A program made the position numbers and the translations under genes. From CAYQJV01 sp964417925 (GTDB lineage Bacteria; Hydrothermota; Tepidihabitantia; B3-TA06; CAYQJV01): 39,223 bases of DNA. The notes beneath the pieces were generated by a model. The model saw only the letters and a program-made list of their open reading frames with translations. It did not search any database and was not told where the DNA came from. Positions 8,608 to 16,031 of this stretch are shown here, piece by piece. The stretch lies in the NCBI GenBank assembly GCA_964417925.1, contig CAYQJV010000010.1, positions 1 through 39,223 on the forward strand, written 5' to 3'. Every line of letters starts with the position of its first letter. Within the stretch, counting starts at the first letter, position 1.

Positions 8608-9027
8608 ATGAATGTTAAAATGGAAGATTTAAAAAAACAACTTGAAAAACACAATATAAATCCTTCTTATCATCGTTTAAAAATACTTCATTACCTTATG
8701 AAGCATAGAATTCATCCCACAGTGGATAGAATTTACAAAGATCTTTCCAAAGAGATTCCCACTCTTTCCAAAACCACTATTTATACAACTCTAAAACTTT
8801 TTATTGAAAAAGGAATAGTGAGAGAACTTTTTGTGGATGAAAATGAAATGAGATACGAATATGCAGATACTCCTCATGGACATTTTAGATGTATTAAATG
8901 CGGAAAAATTTATGATGTGGAGATAACCGTACCTTTGAATAAAGACACCATTCAAGGGCATAAAATACTGGAACAGTATTTGTGCTTTAAAGGTATATGT
9001 AAAGAGTGTTTGAAGAATACACAGTAG
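8608..9027 (+). CDS. Fur/PerR-family metal or peroxide regulator
   Basis: A 139-aa Fur-superfamily repressor: N-terminal winged helix (SYHRLKILHYLMKHRIHPTVDRIY, then LSKTTIYTTLKLFIEKGIVRE) and a C-terminal metal-binding domain. The first zinc pair is in HGHFRCIKCGKIYD and the second in FKGICKECLKN, i.e. two CxxC motifs making a structural Zn site as in PerR and many Fur proteins. I cannot separate Fur from PerR by eye; the size and CxxC layout lean towards PerR. An AAGGAGG site lies 8 bases before the ATG. It is divergent from the feo operon, so it may be part of the same iron or oxidative response. Confidence 0.9.
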   Translation: MNVKMEDLKKQLEKHNINPSYHRLKILHYLMKHRIHPTVDRIYKDLSKEIPTLSKTTIYTTLKLFIEKGIVRELFVDENEMRYEYADTPHGHFRCIKCGKIYDVEITVPLNKDTIQGHKILEQYLCFKGICKECLKNTQ

Positions 9028-9047
9028 GATAAATGGAGGATAATTAT

Positions 9048-9075
9048 TTGACTTTTAAAAATTTTTATTTAAAAT
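9048..9075 (+). promoter_or_regulatory. Promoter of tRNA-Ala
   Basis: TTGACT (9048-9053), 16-bp spacer, TAAAAT (9070-9075). The start would be near 9082, five bases before the mature tRNA end. Confidence 0.6.
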
Positions 9076-9086
9076 TTATTCAAAGA

Positions 9087-9159
9087 GGGGGTGTAGCTCA
9101 ACTGGGAGAGCGCCGGCTTTGCAAGCCGGAGGTCGGCGGTTCGAGTCCGCTCACCTCCA
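9087..9159 (+). tRNA. tRNA-Ala (anticodon TGC)
   Basis: A full cloverleaf: 7-bp acceptor stem (GGGGGTG with CACCTCC, one G-T pair), D arm GCTC/GAGC, anticodon stem CCGGC/GCCGG around loop TTTGCAA, T arm with TTCGAGT, discriminator A. The anticodon TGC reads alanine. The CCA end is not encoded. Confidence 0.97.
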
Positions 9160-9183
9160 TTTCCATTTTATGGAAAATCTAAA

Positions 9184-9207
9184 AAACTGCTTTAAAGTTT
9201 GTTTTTT
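9184..9207 (+). terminator. Possible terminator after tRNA-Ala
   Basis: A weak hairpin (AAACT 9184-9188 with AGTTT 9196-9200) is followed by a run of six T at 9202-9207. A second AT-rich hairpin, TTTCCAT with ATGGAAA (9160-9176), precedes it. The stems are poor in GC, so the call is tentative. Confidence 0.35.
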
Positions 9208-9269
9208 ATGTCTTTTAAATTTGTAACATAGAAAACAAGTGTGGCATGTTTTTCGCTAGAAATACAATA

Positions 9270-10055
9270 ATGGTTGACAATTCATTCCAAGATGAAAAAT
9301 TAAAAGTTCTTGTAGTGGATGATGATAAGGGAATGTTGTTTCTGTTGAAGAAGGTGCTTTGTAAGTACGATTATGAAGTGTTTACTGCTTCAAGTGCAGA
9401 AGAGGCTCTTGAATTGTTAAAAATGACTACTCCTCATATTATTATTTCAGATATCATGATGCCGGGCATGGATGGTTTTGAATTCTGTAAAAAAGTAAAA
9501 GAGGATGAAAGGTTTGAGGATGTTGAGTTTATATTCCTTACTGCTAAAGATGCTTCTGAATATGAAGCTATAGGATTAGATATTGGAGCAGATGATTTTA
9601 TAGAAAAACCTTTTTGTGTTGATCGGTTTATTGCAAGGTTAAACGCAAGAAAAAGAAAGGTGTTGCGAAAGAAAAGTAAGGGAGAGATATCAGGAAAAAT
9701 TGATAACTGGAATCTTACAGATGTACTTCAAATGCTTGAAATGGGAAGGAAAACTGGAAGAATGAATATTGTAAGTGATGGAAAATCTGAGATATGGATA
9801 GAGTTGCTTAATGGAGAGATAGTGAACGCTGGTTTTGGGAAAAAAAGAGGAAGGGAGGCTTTAAAAGAGATTTTTCGTTTGAAAACAGGGAGTTTTTATT
9901 TTGATTCAAAGAAAAAGGTAAAGAAAGGAAAGGAAGAACCTATAAAAATTTCTCATATTTTACTAAATACTATGAAGGAAATAGATGAGGAGAATGAGGA
10001 GAGAAAAAGGGAAAACGTGATATCCAAACTTAAGAAAAGTATATGGGAAACTTAG
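9270..10055 (+). CDS. Response regulator with DUF4388 (PATAN) output domain
   Basis: A REC domain (about residues 10-130) has the acidic pocket VVDDD, phosphoacceptor Asp61 in IISDIMMPGMDG, the Thr switch in FLTAKDA and the conserved Lys in EKPF. A C-terminal DUF4388/PATAN domain (about residues 145-230; NLTDVLQMLEMGRKTGRMNI, then GEIVNAGFGKKRGREAL) replaces a DNA-binding domain, so output is probably by protein contact. I prefer the ATG at 9270 over an earlier one at 9246, because the extra eight residues are not needed for the fold. It heads a four-gene overlapping operon and has no kinase beside it. A paralogue with the same architecture lies at 37356-38147 next to a histidine kinase. Confidence 0.88.
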   Translation: MVDNSFQDEKLKVLVVDDDKGMLFLLKKVLCKYDYEVFTASSAEEALELLKMTTPHIIISDIMMPGMDGFEFCKKVKEDERFEDVEFIFLTAKDASEYEAIGLDIGADDFIEKPFCVDRFIARLNARKRKVLRKKSKGEISGKIDNWNLTDVLQMLEMGRKTGRMNIVSDGKSEIWIELLNGEIVNAGFGKKRGREALKEIFRLKTGSFYFDSKKKVKKGKEEPIKISHILLNTMKEIDEENEERKRENVISKLKKSIWET

Positions 10056-11005
10056 CCTTTTTAATGTTTCTTGCTATCACATTGTATTCAGAAGGGGGAA
10101 TAAAAATCTTTGCTAATAAAATTCCGAAATTTGATTTTTTGCTTACCTCAAATTTTTCTAAAAAATGGAATTATAATCTTTTGTATGCTGGTGCTTATAT
10201 AGAAAAAAGTGATGTTTTGAATTATGGATTTTATGGATACTTTTCAAAAGAAGTTGGAAACAACGAGGTACGGATAGGAGCCCAACCTCTTCCTTTTTCC
10301 AGGGTTAATTCGTTTTTCAATCCTTTGATGTTTCCTCTACACAGAAGAACGGTGTATTATGGAGTATTATTCCCTTATCCATGGATAGATTGGGGGATTG
10401 TTTTTTATCATAAAAGTAGGACCCCGTTTTATGCGGGTATTGTTGATGGGATAGGAAGGGAGGTTCTTCCCTTGGGAAGTGGGGATATGGGTATTTTAAG
10501 AATTGATGACAATAACGCAGTGTTTATAGGAGGAGGAATTGTGCATAAAATACATGAGTTAAGTGGGGTATTGTACTGGGAAAACAATGGAATTTCGTCT
10601 TTTGTAGTTGGTTACATAAACTCAAAAGTTGTGATTAATCCTTTTCATATAGAGGTTGAATACTCAGGCGTGCTTCCCCAGTGTAAAGGGACCCTTTTTG
10701 ATATAATTCAGGTTGCTTATACCAATTTTCCTATAATCAGAGAGAATGTGAGAAAAAAGTATGTAGCGAATTGGGGATATGGAGTGTATGTAGAAATGTC
10801 CGTTGCGATTCAGCATTTTGTGAGGATGGGAGTTTCTTATGGGAAAACTGATTCAAGCGATTACACAGATATCCAATGTGTGTCTTTTATTTTCTCTGTT
10901 ATGCAGAATAAAGGACTTTTGATAAATAAAGTTAGGCTTTTCATAAAAAAGGAAAACAGAAGGGTGTATAATGGGTTTGGTTTTAGGATTGTTTCTGGTT
11001 TCTAA
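10043..11005 (+). CDS. Predicted secreted/outer-membrane beta-barrel protein
   Basis: I do not recognise a family. The 320-aa product starts with a hydrophobic stretch (LAFLMFLAITLYS) that reads as a signal peptide and is then rich in alternating aromatic/polar strands (for example NYNLLYAGAYIEKS, YYGVLFPYPWIDWGIVFYH, VGYINSKVVINPFHIEVEYSG) with Gly-rich turns. It ends on an aromatic-type strand (GFGFRIVSGF), the usual C-terminal signature of outer-membrane barrels. It overlaps the upstream response regulator by 13 bases and the downstream PEGA gene by 35, so it belongs to this operon. A porin or a periplasm-facing beta-sheet protein is the likeliest reading. Confidence 0.7.
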   Translation: MGNLAFLMFLAITLYSEGGIKIFANKIPKFDFLLTSNFSKKWNYNLLYAGAYIEKSDVLNYGFYGYFSKEVGNNEVRIGAQPLPFSRVNSFFNPLMFPLHRRTVYYGVLFPYPWIDWGIVFYHKSRTPFYAGIVDGIGREVLPLGSGDMGILRIDDNNAVFIGGGIVHKIHELSGVLYWENNGISSFVVGYINSKVVINPFHIEVEYSGVLPQCKGTLFDIIQVAYTNFPIIRENVRKKYVANWGYGVYVEMSVAIQHFVRMGVSYGKTDSSDYTDIQCVSFIFSVMQNKGLLINKVRLFIKKENRRVYNGFGFRIVSGF

Positions 11006-11738
11006 TGGAAAAATAAATGTAATGGTTAATTATTTTTTATGTAGTGATACAATGATGCCTTTTGAATATTCTATAAAAATGACAAAGATGTTTTTAAAAC
11101 CTTTGTGTAAGGATACTCTATTTAATGTGATTTTTTCTTCTTCAAAAGAAGATAGTGTTTATGATATACTACTTACAGGTGAGTTTAGTCTGAAAGGTTT
11201 TACAGATATTGATATTGGTTATTCTATTTCCACCAAAGGAGGGTTTTTTATAGAAAAGAAAGTAGTGGGCAAAAAGCTAAATGAAGTAAGGAAAAATTTG
11301 AAAGAAAGTATCTATGAAGCAATAACTTCTCTATGGATTCAGAGTTTTCCAGATTCTGCTATGGTATATATAGACAATGTGAAGTATGGATGTACTCCTC
11401 TTTATGTTGCTCATATTCCTAAGGGTGTTCACTCTATAAAAATCAGTAAACCTCTCTATTCAGAGAGAGATACTGTATTAAATGTGTTAGGATTGGATAC
11501 ATTGGTAGTGCGGTTGGAAAGGAAGAAAGAGAAAGAAGCGTGGATAGTATTGTCTTCGCTTCCTTATGTGGAGATCTTAGTAGATGGTAGATTGTTCTTT
11601 GTATCAACAGATAACAGTGCGTTTAAAATATCCCCGGGCATGCATGAAATAATTATAAGGCATCCGATCTACGGGGAAAAGAAAATTATAAAAGAGGTTA
11701 AAGGAGGAGAGAGGATTTATGTGGATATTTTTGAGTAG
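10971..11738 (+). CDS. Secreted PEGA-domain protein
   Basis: A 255-aa protein with a short N-terminal hydrophobic segment (LVLGLFLVSNG), a region of about 100 residues with no family I recognise, and then two PEGA-type beta domains. The first runs around FPDSAMVYIDNVKYGCTPLY and IPKGVHSIKISKPLYSERD; the second around SLPYVEILVDGRLFF and ISPGMHEIIIRHPIYGEKK. PEGA domains usually lie outside the cytoplasmic membrane and are thought to bind surface structures or partner proteins. The start overlaps the beta-barrel gene by 35 bases, and its end overlaps the next gene by 20. Function is unknown, but extracytoplasmic placement is well supported. Confidence 0.8.
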   Translation: MGLVLGLFLVSNGKINVMVNYFLCSDTMMPFEYSIKMTKMFLKPLCKDTLFNVIFSSSKEDSVYDILLTGEFSLKGFTDIDIGYSISTKGGFFIEKKVVGKKLNEVRKNLKESIYEAITSLWIQSFPDSAMVYIDNVKYGCTPLYVAHIPKGVHSIKISKPLYSERDTVLNVLGLDTLVVRLERKKEKEAWIVLSSLPYVEILVDGRLFFVSTDNSAFKISPGMHEIIIRHPIYGEKKIIKEVKGGERIYVDIFE

Positions 11739-12486
11739 TGTGTTGTTTTCCATAACAGAAAATGAAGCAGATGAGTTATTCTATAATGGAGAGTATACCA
11801 AGGCTTTGAAATGTTACCTTGAAGTAGTAAAGAAAAAAGAAACTCCAGAGATACTTTTTAACATAGGAATATGTTATGAAAAATTAAAAAACTATGAAAA
11901 GGCTCTTTTTTATTTTAAAAAAGCTCAAATTATGGGTTGGAAACCTGCACTTATTAAAGTAAAAGAACTTGAAAGGAAAGTTTTTAAAAAAAATAAAAAA
12001 ATAGAAAAAGATACAACCACTACAAATATTAAAAAAGAGGTTGAAAAGAGGCAACCTTCTTTTAAAAAAGAAAGAATAAAAATTGAAAATCCTACTTATA
12101 TAAAGTCTCACAGTAAAAACGTAACTACCTTTTGGATGTGGGGATATGTTTCCATATTTATAGGAATTTTGGGAATATTGTACGGTGTGTTGAGAACAAT
12201 AATGGTAAGGAGAGCTTGGAATATTTTATTCAATTTAATAAAAACCAGTGAGAAGGGATTTGTTGGTATGAAAAAAAAGAATATGTTTGGGGTCTTTTTT
12301 TATTCAAAAGGAAAAATAGATAGAGCTCTTGTAGAGGTTAATAAAAATGGTGAGGGTAATTATTTTGAGGATGAAAAAGCACTGATCAAATTTTTTGGAA
12401 AAAGAGATTATAAGAGATACATAAAAAAAGAAAAATCGGAATGGAGAGAACTCGCTGATTCTTTTATCACGCTTTTTAAAAGATAG
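11719..12486 (+). CDS. TPR protein with transmembrane segment and cytoplasmic tail
   Basis: Order of parts: signal-like N-terminus (WIFLSSVLFSI), TPR repeats (about residues 13-80: ADELFYNGEYTKALKCYLEV, then LFNIGICYEKLKNYEKALFY), a basic low-complexity linker (about 90-130), one transmembrane helix (about 137-160; YVSIFIGILGILYGVL), and a cytoplasmic C-terminal domain of about 95 residues. That tail contains GFVGMKKKNMFGVFFYSKG followed by KIDRALVEV, which resembles the core of a PATAN/DUF4388 domain; this is a weak similarity seen by eye. A GGAGGAGAG site precedes the ATG, inside the PEGA gene. The layout suggests it links extracytoplasmic partners to the cytoplasm. Confidence 0.75.
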   Translation: MWIFLSSVLFSITENEADELFYNGEYTKALKCYLEVVKKKETPEILFNIGICYEKLKNYEKALFYFKKAQIMGWKPALIKVKELERKVFKKNKKIEKDTTTTNIKKEVEKRQPSFKKERIKIENPTYIKSHSKNVTTFWMWGYVSIFIGILGILYGVLRTIMVRRAWNILFNLIKTSEKGFVGMKKKNMFGVFFYSKGKIDRALVEVNKNGEGNYFEDEKALIKFFGKRDYKRYIKKEKSEWRELADSFITLFKR

Positions 12487-12488
12487 TT

Positions 12489-12516
12489 TTGATTTTTTGT
12501 GAAAACAGAGTATAAT
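12489..12516 (+). promoter_or_regulatory. Leaderless promoter of ogt
   Basis: TTGATT (12489-12494), 16-bp spacer, perfect TATAAT (12511-12516). Six bases (TAAAAA) separate the -10 box from the ATG at 12523, so the predicted start is the A of the start codon. There is no ribosome-binding site. Confidence 0.75.
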
Positions 12517-12522
12517 TAAAAA

Positions 12523-12996
12523 ATGGCTTGTGCTCTAATACCTTTTAGAAAATGGAGTGTGTGGGTAGAAGAGAACAATGGTAGAATAGTGAATATAAAG
12601 TTTTTAAAAAAAGCTTCAGTAAAACATGGTTCAAACTCCAGAGTGCTTCATAATTTTATAATACAGTTCAAGGAATACATAAGTGGCAAAAGAAAAAAGT
12701 TTTCTGTACCTTTTGAAATGAAAGGTACAGAGTTTGATAAGAAGGTGTATCGTATTCTTTTGAAAGAAGCATCCTATGGTAAAGTAATTACCTATAAGGA
12801 TATTGCGATGATGTTGGGAAATAAAAATCTTGCAAGGGCTGTAGGGCAATCACTTCGTAGGAATTCTCTTCCTTTGTTGATTCCCTGTCATAGAGTGATA
12901 AAGAGTAATGGTGATATAGGAGGATTTAGTGGTGGAAAAGAATTAAAATTTACCCTTCTTAGTATTGAAGGGGTAAACATCAAAAGAAAGGAGTAA
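12523..12996 (+). CDS. ogt: Methylated-DNA--[protein]-cysteine S-methyltransferase
   Basis: Suicide repair protein that removes alkyl groups from O6-alkylguanine. The 157-aa sequence has a divergent N-terminal domain and the conserved C-terminal domain: FDKKVYRILLKEASYGKVITYKDIA, the RAVGQSLRRN arginine-finger helix, and the active-site PCHRVI with its acceptor cysteine. Its ATG lies six bases after a TATAAT box, so the mRNA is probably leaderless. It is followed after one base by the aminopeptidase gene, which has an AAAGGAG site inside the ogt end, so the two are cotranscribed. ogt versus the ada-type name is a convention; the activity is secure. Confidence 0.94.
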   Translation: MACALIPFRKWSVWVEENNGRIVNIKFLKKASVKHGSNSRVLHNFIIQFKEYISGKRKKFSVPFEMKGTEFDKKVYRILLKEASYGKVITYKDIAMMLGNKNLARAVGQSLRRNSLPLLIPCHRVIKSNGDIGGFSGGKELKFTLLSIEGVNIKRKE

Positions 12997-12997
12997 A

Positions 12998-14101
12998 ATG
13001 ATACATCCATATATTGAAAGATGGGCTAAGTTACTTGTAAATTACTCTATTGAACTTAAAGAAGGTGAGCTATTCATGATCACAGGTCCATATATTGCCC
13101 TACCTTTGATAAAGGCTGTATATAGAGAGGCTTTAAGAAAAGGTGCTCATCCTTATGTAAAAACAGGGATAGAAGAGATTTCTTATCTCTTTTTCAAAGA
13201 GGCAAAAGAAACACAACTTGAGTTTGTATCTCCTCTGGATAAATTTGAGATAGAAACTATAAATGCAATGCTTCACATATGGGGTACTGAAAATACAAAG
13301 ATGCTTTCCGGGGTTGCCTCTGAAAAAATGGCAAGAGTGACAAAAGCCCGAAGAGAAATAACTGAAAAATATTTTGAAAGAACTGCTAAAGGAGAATTGA
13401 AATGGTGTGGAACACTTTATCCCACAAATGCTTTTGCGCAGGATGCAGAGATGTCCTTAGAAGAAGCAGAAGAGTTTGTTTTTAAGGCATGTTTTCTACA
13501 TAAGGAAAATCCAGAAGAGGAATGGAAAAAAATTCATGTAGAACAAGAGAGACTTATAGAAAAGATAAAAAACTTCAAAGAATTAAGAATAATTGCTAAG
13601 GATACCGATTTAAAAGTAAAAATAGAAAACAGAAAATGGATAAACAGCGATGGAAAACATAACATGCCATCAGGTGAGATATTTACCTCTCCCGTAGAGA
13701 ACGCAACAGAGGGGAAAGTAAGATTTAGTTTTCCTGCTTTATACAGGGGAAGAGAGGTTGAGGATGTGTATCTTGAATTTAAAGAGGGTAAAGTAGTTAA
13801 AATAGATGCAGGGAAAGGCAAAGAATTTCTTGAAGCAATGCTTTCAACAGATGAAGGTGCTAAAAGGCTTGGAGAGGTGGCATTTGGTACAAACTACGAA
13901 ATTAAAAGATACATAAAGCATACTCTTTTTATAGAAAAAATAGGTGGTACAATGCATTTAGCATTAGGAAATGCATTTGAAGAGGCAGGAGGAAAAAACA
14001 AATCTTCTATTCATTGGGATATGGTAATAGATTTAAGGAAAGATGGAGAGGTTTATGGTGATGGGAAATTGATTTTCAAAAACGGAAAGTTTGTTATATG
14101 A
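12998..14101 (+). CDS. Aminopeptidase, peptidase family M29
   Basis: A 367-aa thermophilic-type metalloaminopeptidase of family M29 (AmpS/AmpT/PepS). Features are N-terminal WAKLLVNYSIELKEGE, KARREITEKYF in the middle, and the metal-binding half with NMPSGEIFTSPVENATEG (Glu ligands), GTMHLALGNAF (His) and SSIHWDMVIDLR (His and Asp). These are the residues expected for the two-metal site. It is a broad cytoplasmic aminopeptidase. It shares the ogt transcript. Its stop codon directly abuts repeat copy A, which begins at about 14103. Confidence 0.93.
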   Translation: MIHPYIERWAKLLVNYSIELKEGELFMITGPYIALPLIKAVYREALRKGAHPYVKTGIEEISYLFFKEAKETQLEFVSPLDKFEIETINAMLHIWGTENTKMLSGVASEKMARVTKARREITEKYFERTAKGELKWCGTLYPTNAFAQDAEMSLEEAEEFVFKACFLHKENPEEEWKKIHVEQERLIEKIKNFKELRIIAKDTDLKVKIENRKWINSDGKHNMPSGEIFTSPVENATEGKVRFSFPALYRGREVEDVYLEFKEGKVVKIDAGKGKEFLEAMLSTDEGAKRLGEVAFGTNYEIKRYIKHTLFIEKIGGTMHLALGNAFEEAGGKNKSSIHWDMVIDLRKDGEVYGDGKLIFKNGKFVI

Positions 14102-14102
14102 G

Positions 14103-14309
14103 AAATTTCAAAAAGATATTGGATTGGTATCTTGAAAAAAGGAATTTATAAATAAAGGTAAGGGTTTGGGGTCCTTTATCTCGGGCGCCAAAAACAAAGA
14201 GGGAGAGATATAAAGTGCGAGGGATTTTATGGAGAAGTTTAATAAAATACTTTTTGAACGGATGGGTAAAGAATAACCCCTCGTGGCCAAAATGTTATGG
14301 AATTCTACA
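14103..14309 (+). repeat. 207-bp dispersed repeat, copy A
   Basis: It matches, in inverted orientation, 19073-19279 over the full 207 bp with one base difference that I can find (14285, T here against C in the reverse complement of copy B), and matches 39019-39223 with about ten differences and small indels. One end has a hairpin (AAGATA with TATCTT around a 9-nt loop, 14112-14132). Another pairing, GCGAGGG (14217-14223) with CCCTCGT (14279-14285), is long-range. There are no terminal inverted repeats and no clear target duplication. It starts one base after the aminopeptidase stop, and a TTGACA promoter box begins five bases beyond its other end. Confidence 0.9.
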
Positions 14310-14314
14310 TATAA

Positions 14315-14342
14315 TTGACAACCTTTGTATTTCAAATATAAT
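14315..14342 (+). promoter_or_regulatory. Promoter of the Tat-signal gene, next to repeat A
   Basis: Perfect TTGACA (14315-14320), 16-bp spacer, perfect TATAAT (14337-14342). The ATG at 14350 is 8 bases beyond the -10 box, so the transcript would be leaderless or have a one-base leader. Confidence 0.75.
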
Positions 14343-14349
14343 TCTCATT

Positions 14350-15192
14350 ATGAACAGAAGGGAATTTTTAAAAGTAGTAGGAATAGGAGGTTTATTCACC
14401 TTACTCAGTGGGAAAATATCAAAACTGTTTGCTGGTGTGTGGGAACATAAAGAAGGGAAAAACTACTGGAGTAAAGGATACTTCATTCAGAATAACGTAA
14501 AAGTGGAGAAAGAAAAAATAAAGGCAAAAATAAATGGAAAATGGAAAATCTTTTCACCTAAGGAGCTACCAGAAGAATTTTTAAAATGGAACTTTGAAAA
14601 AAGAATAAAAGATATAGAGGGAATCAAAAAAGGTAAATTTCCATCACTTGCAGGACCTCATAATGCAGCAGTAGCTACATATGGAGCAGGAAGAAATGAT
14701 ACACAGTTTACCTTAAACAATGCAATAAAGGGGACTGGATTTGTTCCAAAGGAAAACAGAATAGAAGAAATTATAAATAAGATGCAAAATACGATAAACT
14801 CTCCAATGCCTGAGAAATTAGCATTCCTAAAAGAACTTTATAAAAAGGGAAGAGAAATATTTGATCTAAAAAAACAGGTTTCTTTGGAACTTTACACCAC
14901 AAAAAATTTTGAAACCCATACATTTTTAAATATCATGGAAAATCCGGTTGCTACAATTGTATATTTGGATATTCCTTCTTATGAACTTAGAACAATTGTA
15001 AGAATAATACACCCAGAAGATCATTCAGCATCATGGTATGAAAAGAAAATTCTTAAATACACAAATTTGGTACATAGTTATTTTCATGGGAAATTTCCAA
15101 GATTGTTTCCTGTGCTTATATTTCATGTAATAGAAGTATTTGATAACTCTCCAGGAGATAAGAGAGGAATAAGAATAGTTCCTCCTCATTGA
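14350..15192 (+). CDS. Tat-signal secreted protein of unknown function
   Basis: A 280-aa product starting NRREFLKVVGIGGLFTLLSG, a clear twin-arginine signal (RR, then a hydrophobic core), so it is probably exported folded, perhaps with a cofactor. I recognise no domain in the mature part. It contains a Gly/Asn-rich stretch (AGPHNAAVATYGAGRNDTQF), a Lys-rich helical middle and a C-terminal region with several His (IIHPEDHSASWYE, VHSYFHGKFPR, FHVIEV). There are few Cys, so iron-sulfur binding is unlikely. I start at the ATG at 14350 because the Tat motif follows it and the promoter ends just upstream. It is the only plus-strand gene between repeats A and B, and converges on the tyrosine-kinase gene with 2 bases between stops. 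Confidence 0.75.
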   Translation: MNRREFLKVVGIGGLFTLLSGKISKLFAGVWEHKEGKNYWSKGYFIQNNVKVEKEKIKAKINGKWKIFSPKELPEEFLKWNFEKRIKDIEGIKKGKFPSLAGPHNAAVATYGAGRNDTQFTLNNAIKGTGFVPKENRIEEIINKMQNTINSPMPEKLAFLKELYKKGREIFDLKKQVSLELYTTKNFETHTFLNIMENPVATIVYLDIPSYELRTIVRIIHPEDHSASWYEKKILKYTNLVHSYFHGKFPRLFPVLIFHVIEVFDNSPGDKRGIRIVPPH

Positions 15193-15194
15193 TT

Positions 15195-16031
15195 TTATTT
15201 TTCGTCTTTTTGTGAATATGAATAATAGTAGTATGAATAATAGGAATAGCATCCATATTTACCGAATGCTACATCATTGGCTATATAGTAGAGTTTTGTT
15301 TTATTCTTGGCTATATCTTTTAATAATTGAGAAGCATGATATAAAGAGTCTCTATCGGTTTTACCAATTCTCACAACAATAAGGCCTGCGTTAACTTTTG
15401 GAATGAGAATAAGGGTATCTGCCATTCCAAGAATCGGTGCTGAATCAATTATAACCATGTCAAAGGTACTGGTCAAACTTTTTAAAAGCACTGTAAAACT
15501 CTCAGAATCCAAAAAATCTGAAGGAGTTGGAGGTATAGTGCCTGAAGGAAGAAAGTATAAATGGTTGTTTACCTTATATATTGCCTCTTTTAATTTAATG
15601 TTTCCAACTATTATATCGGTAAGCCCAGGAATTTTTGATATTCGTAGATATTTATGTAAATGAGGTTTTCTCAGATCTGCATCCACTACCACAGCCTTTT
15701 GTTTCCCTTCTGAAAAGACTATTCCAAGATTTATTGCTATTGTAGTTTTACCTTCATTCCCTCGTGGGCTTGTGACTAATATTGTTTTCAAAGGTTCATC
15801 AGGAGATAAAAACTTTATATTGGTTCTTATTAATCTAAATGCCTCTGCTCCAGGTGTTTTGGGCTTGGCAATGTATATTTCAGGATCTTTAAATTGAGTT
15901 GAATTTCTTAAAAATGGCCAGAACTTTTTTTCACATAGGTTTGGGACCACCCCAAGTACAGGAATTTTTATCTTTTCTGAAAATCTTGAAATATCTTTAA
16001 CCCTTTTGTCTATGTATTCTACAAAAAACAT
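15195..16031 (-). CDS. BY-kinase domain (CpsD/Wzc C-terminal), intact 3' part of a broken wzc-like gene
   Basis: A tyrosine-kinase domain of exopolysaccharide assembly. It has Walker A TSPRGNEGKTT (residues 87-97), Walker A' VVVDADLRKP (114-123), Walker B MVIIDSAPILG, and a C-terminal tyrosine cluster (GCYSYYSYYYYSYS) that would be the autophosphorylation tail. The N-terminal FFVEYIDKRVKDI is the segment that normally follows the second transmembrane helix of Wzc-type proteins. The upstream frame encoding that helix ends at a T6 run at about 16025-16030, so the ORF is the 3' part of a frameshifted fusion gene (see 16032-17105). The ATG here may be fortuitous. The domain is cytoplasmic; without its membrane part it would need a separate partner to be activated. 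Confidence 0.85.
   Translation of the reverse strand: MFFVEYIDKRVKDISRFSEKIKIPVLGVVPNLCEKKFWPFLRNSTQFKDPEIYIAKPKTPGAEAFRLIRTNIKFLSPDEPLKTILVTSPRGNEGKTTIAINLGIVFSEGKQKAVVVDADLRKPHLHKYLRISKIPGLTDIIVGNIKLKEAIYKVNNHLYFLPSGTIPPTPSDFLDSESFTVLLKSLTSTFDMVIIDSAPILGMADTLILIPKVNAGLIVVRIGKTDRDSLYHASQLLKDIAKNKTKLYYIANDVAFGKYGCYSYYSYYYYSYSQKDEK

Noticed and set aside
14108..14335. Minus-strand 75-codon open frame over repeat A, and its 60-codon twin over repeat B
   Set aside because: In copy C the frame is broken by indels after about 40 codons, there is no ribosome-binding site, and no family is recognised. It is best read as an incidental frame of the repeat.
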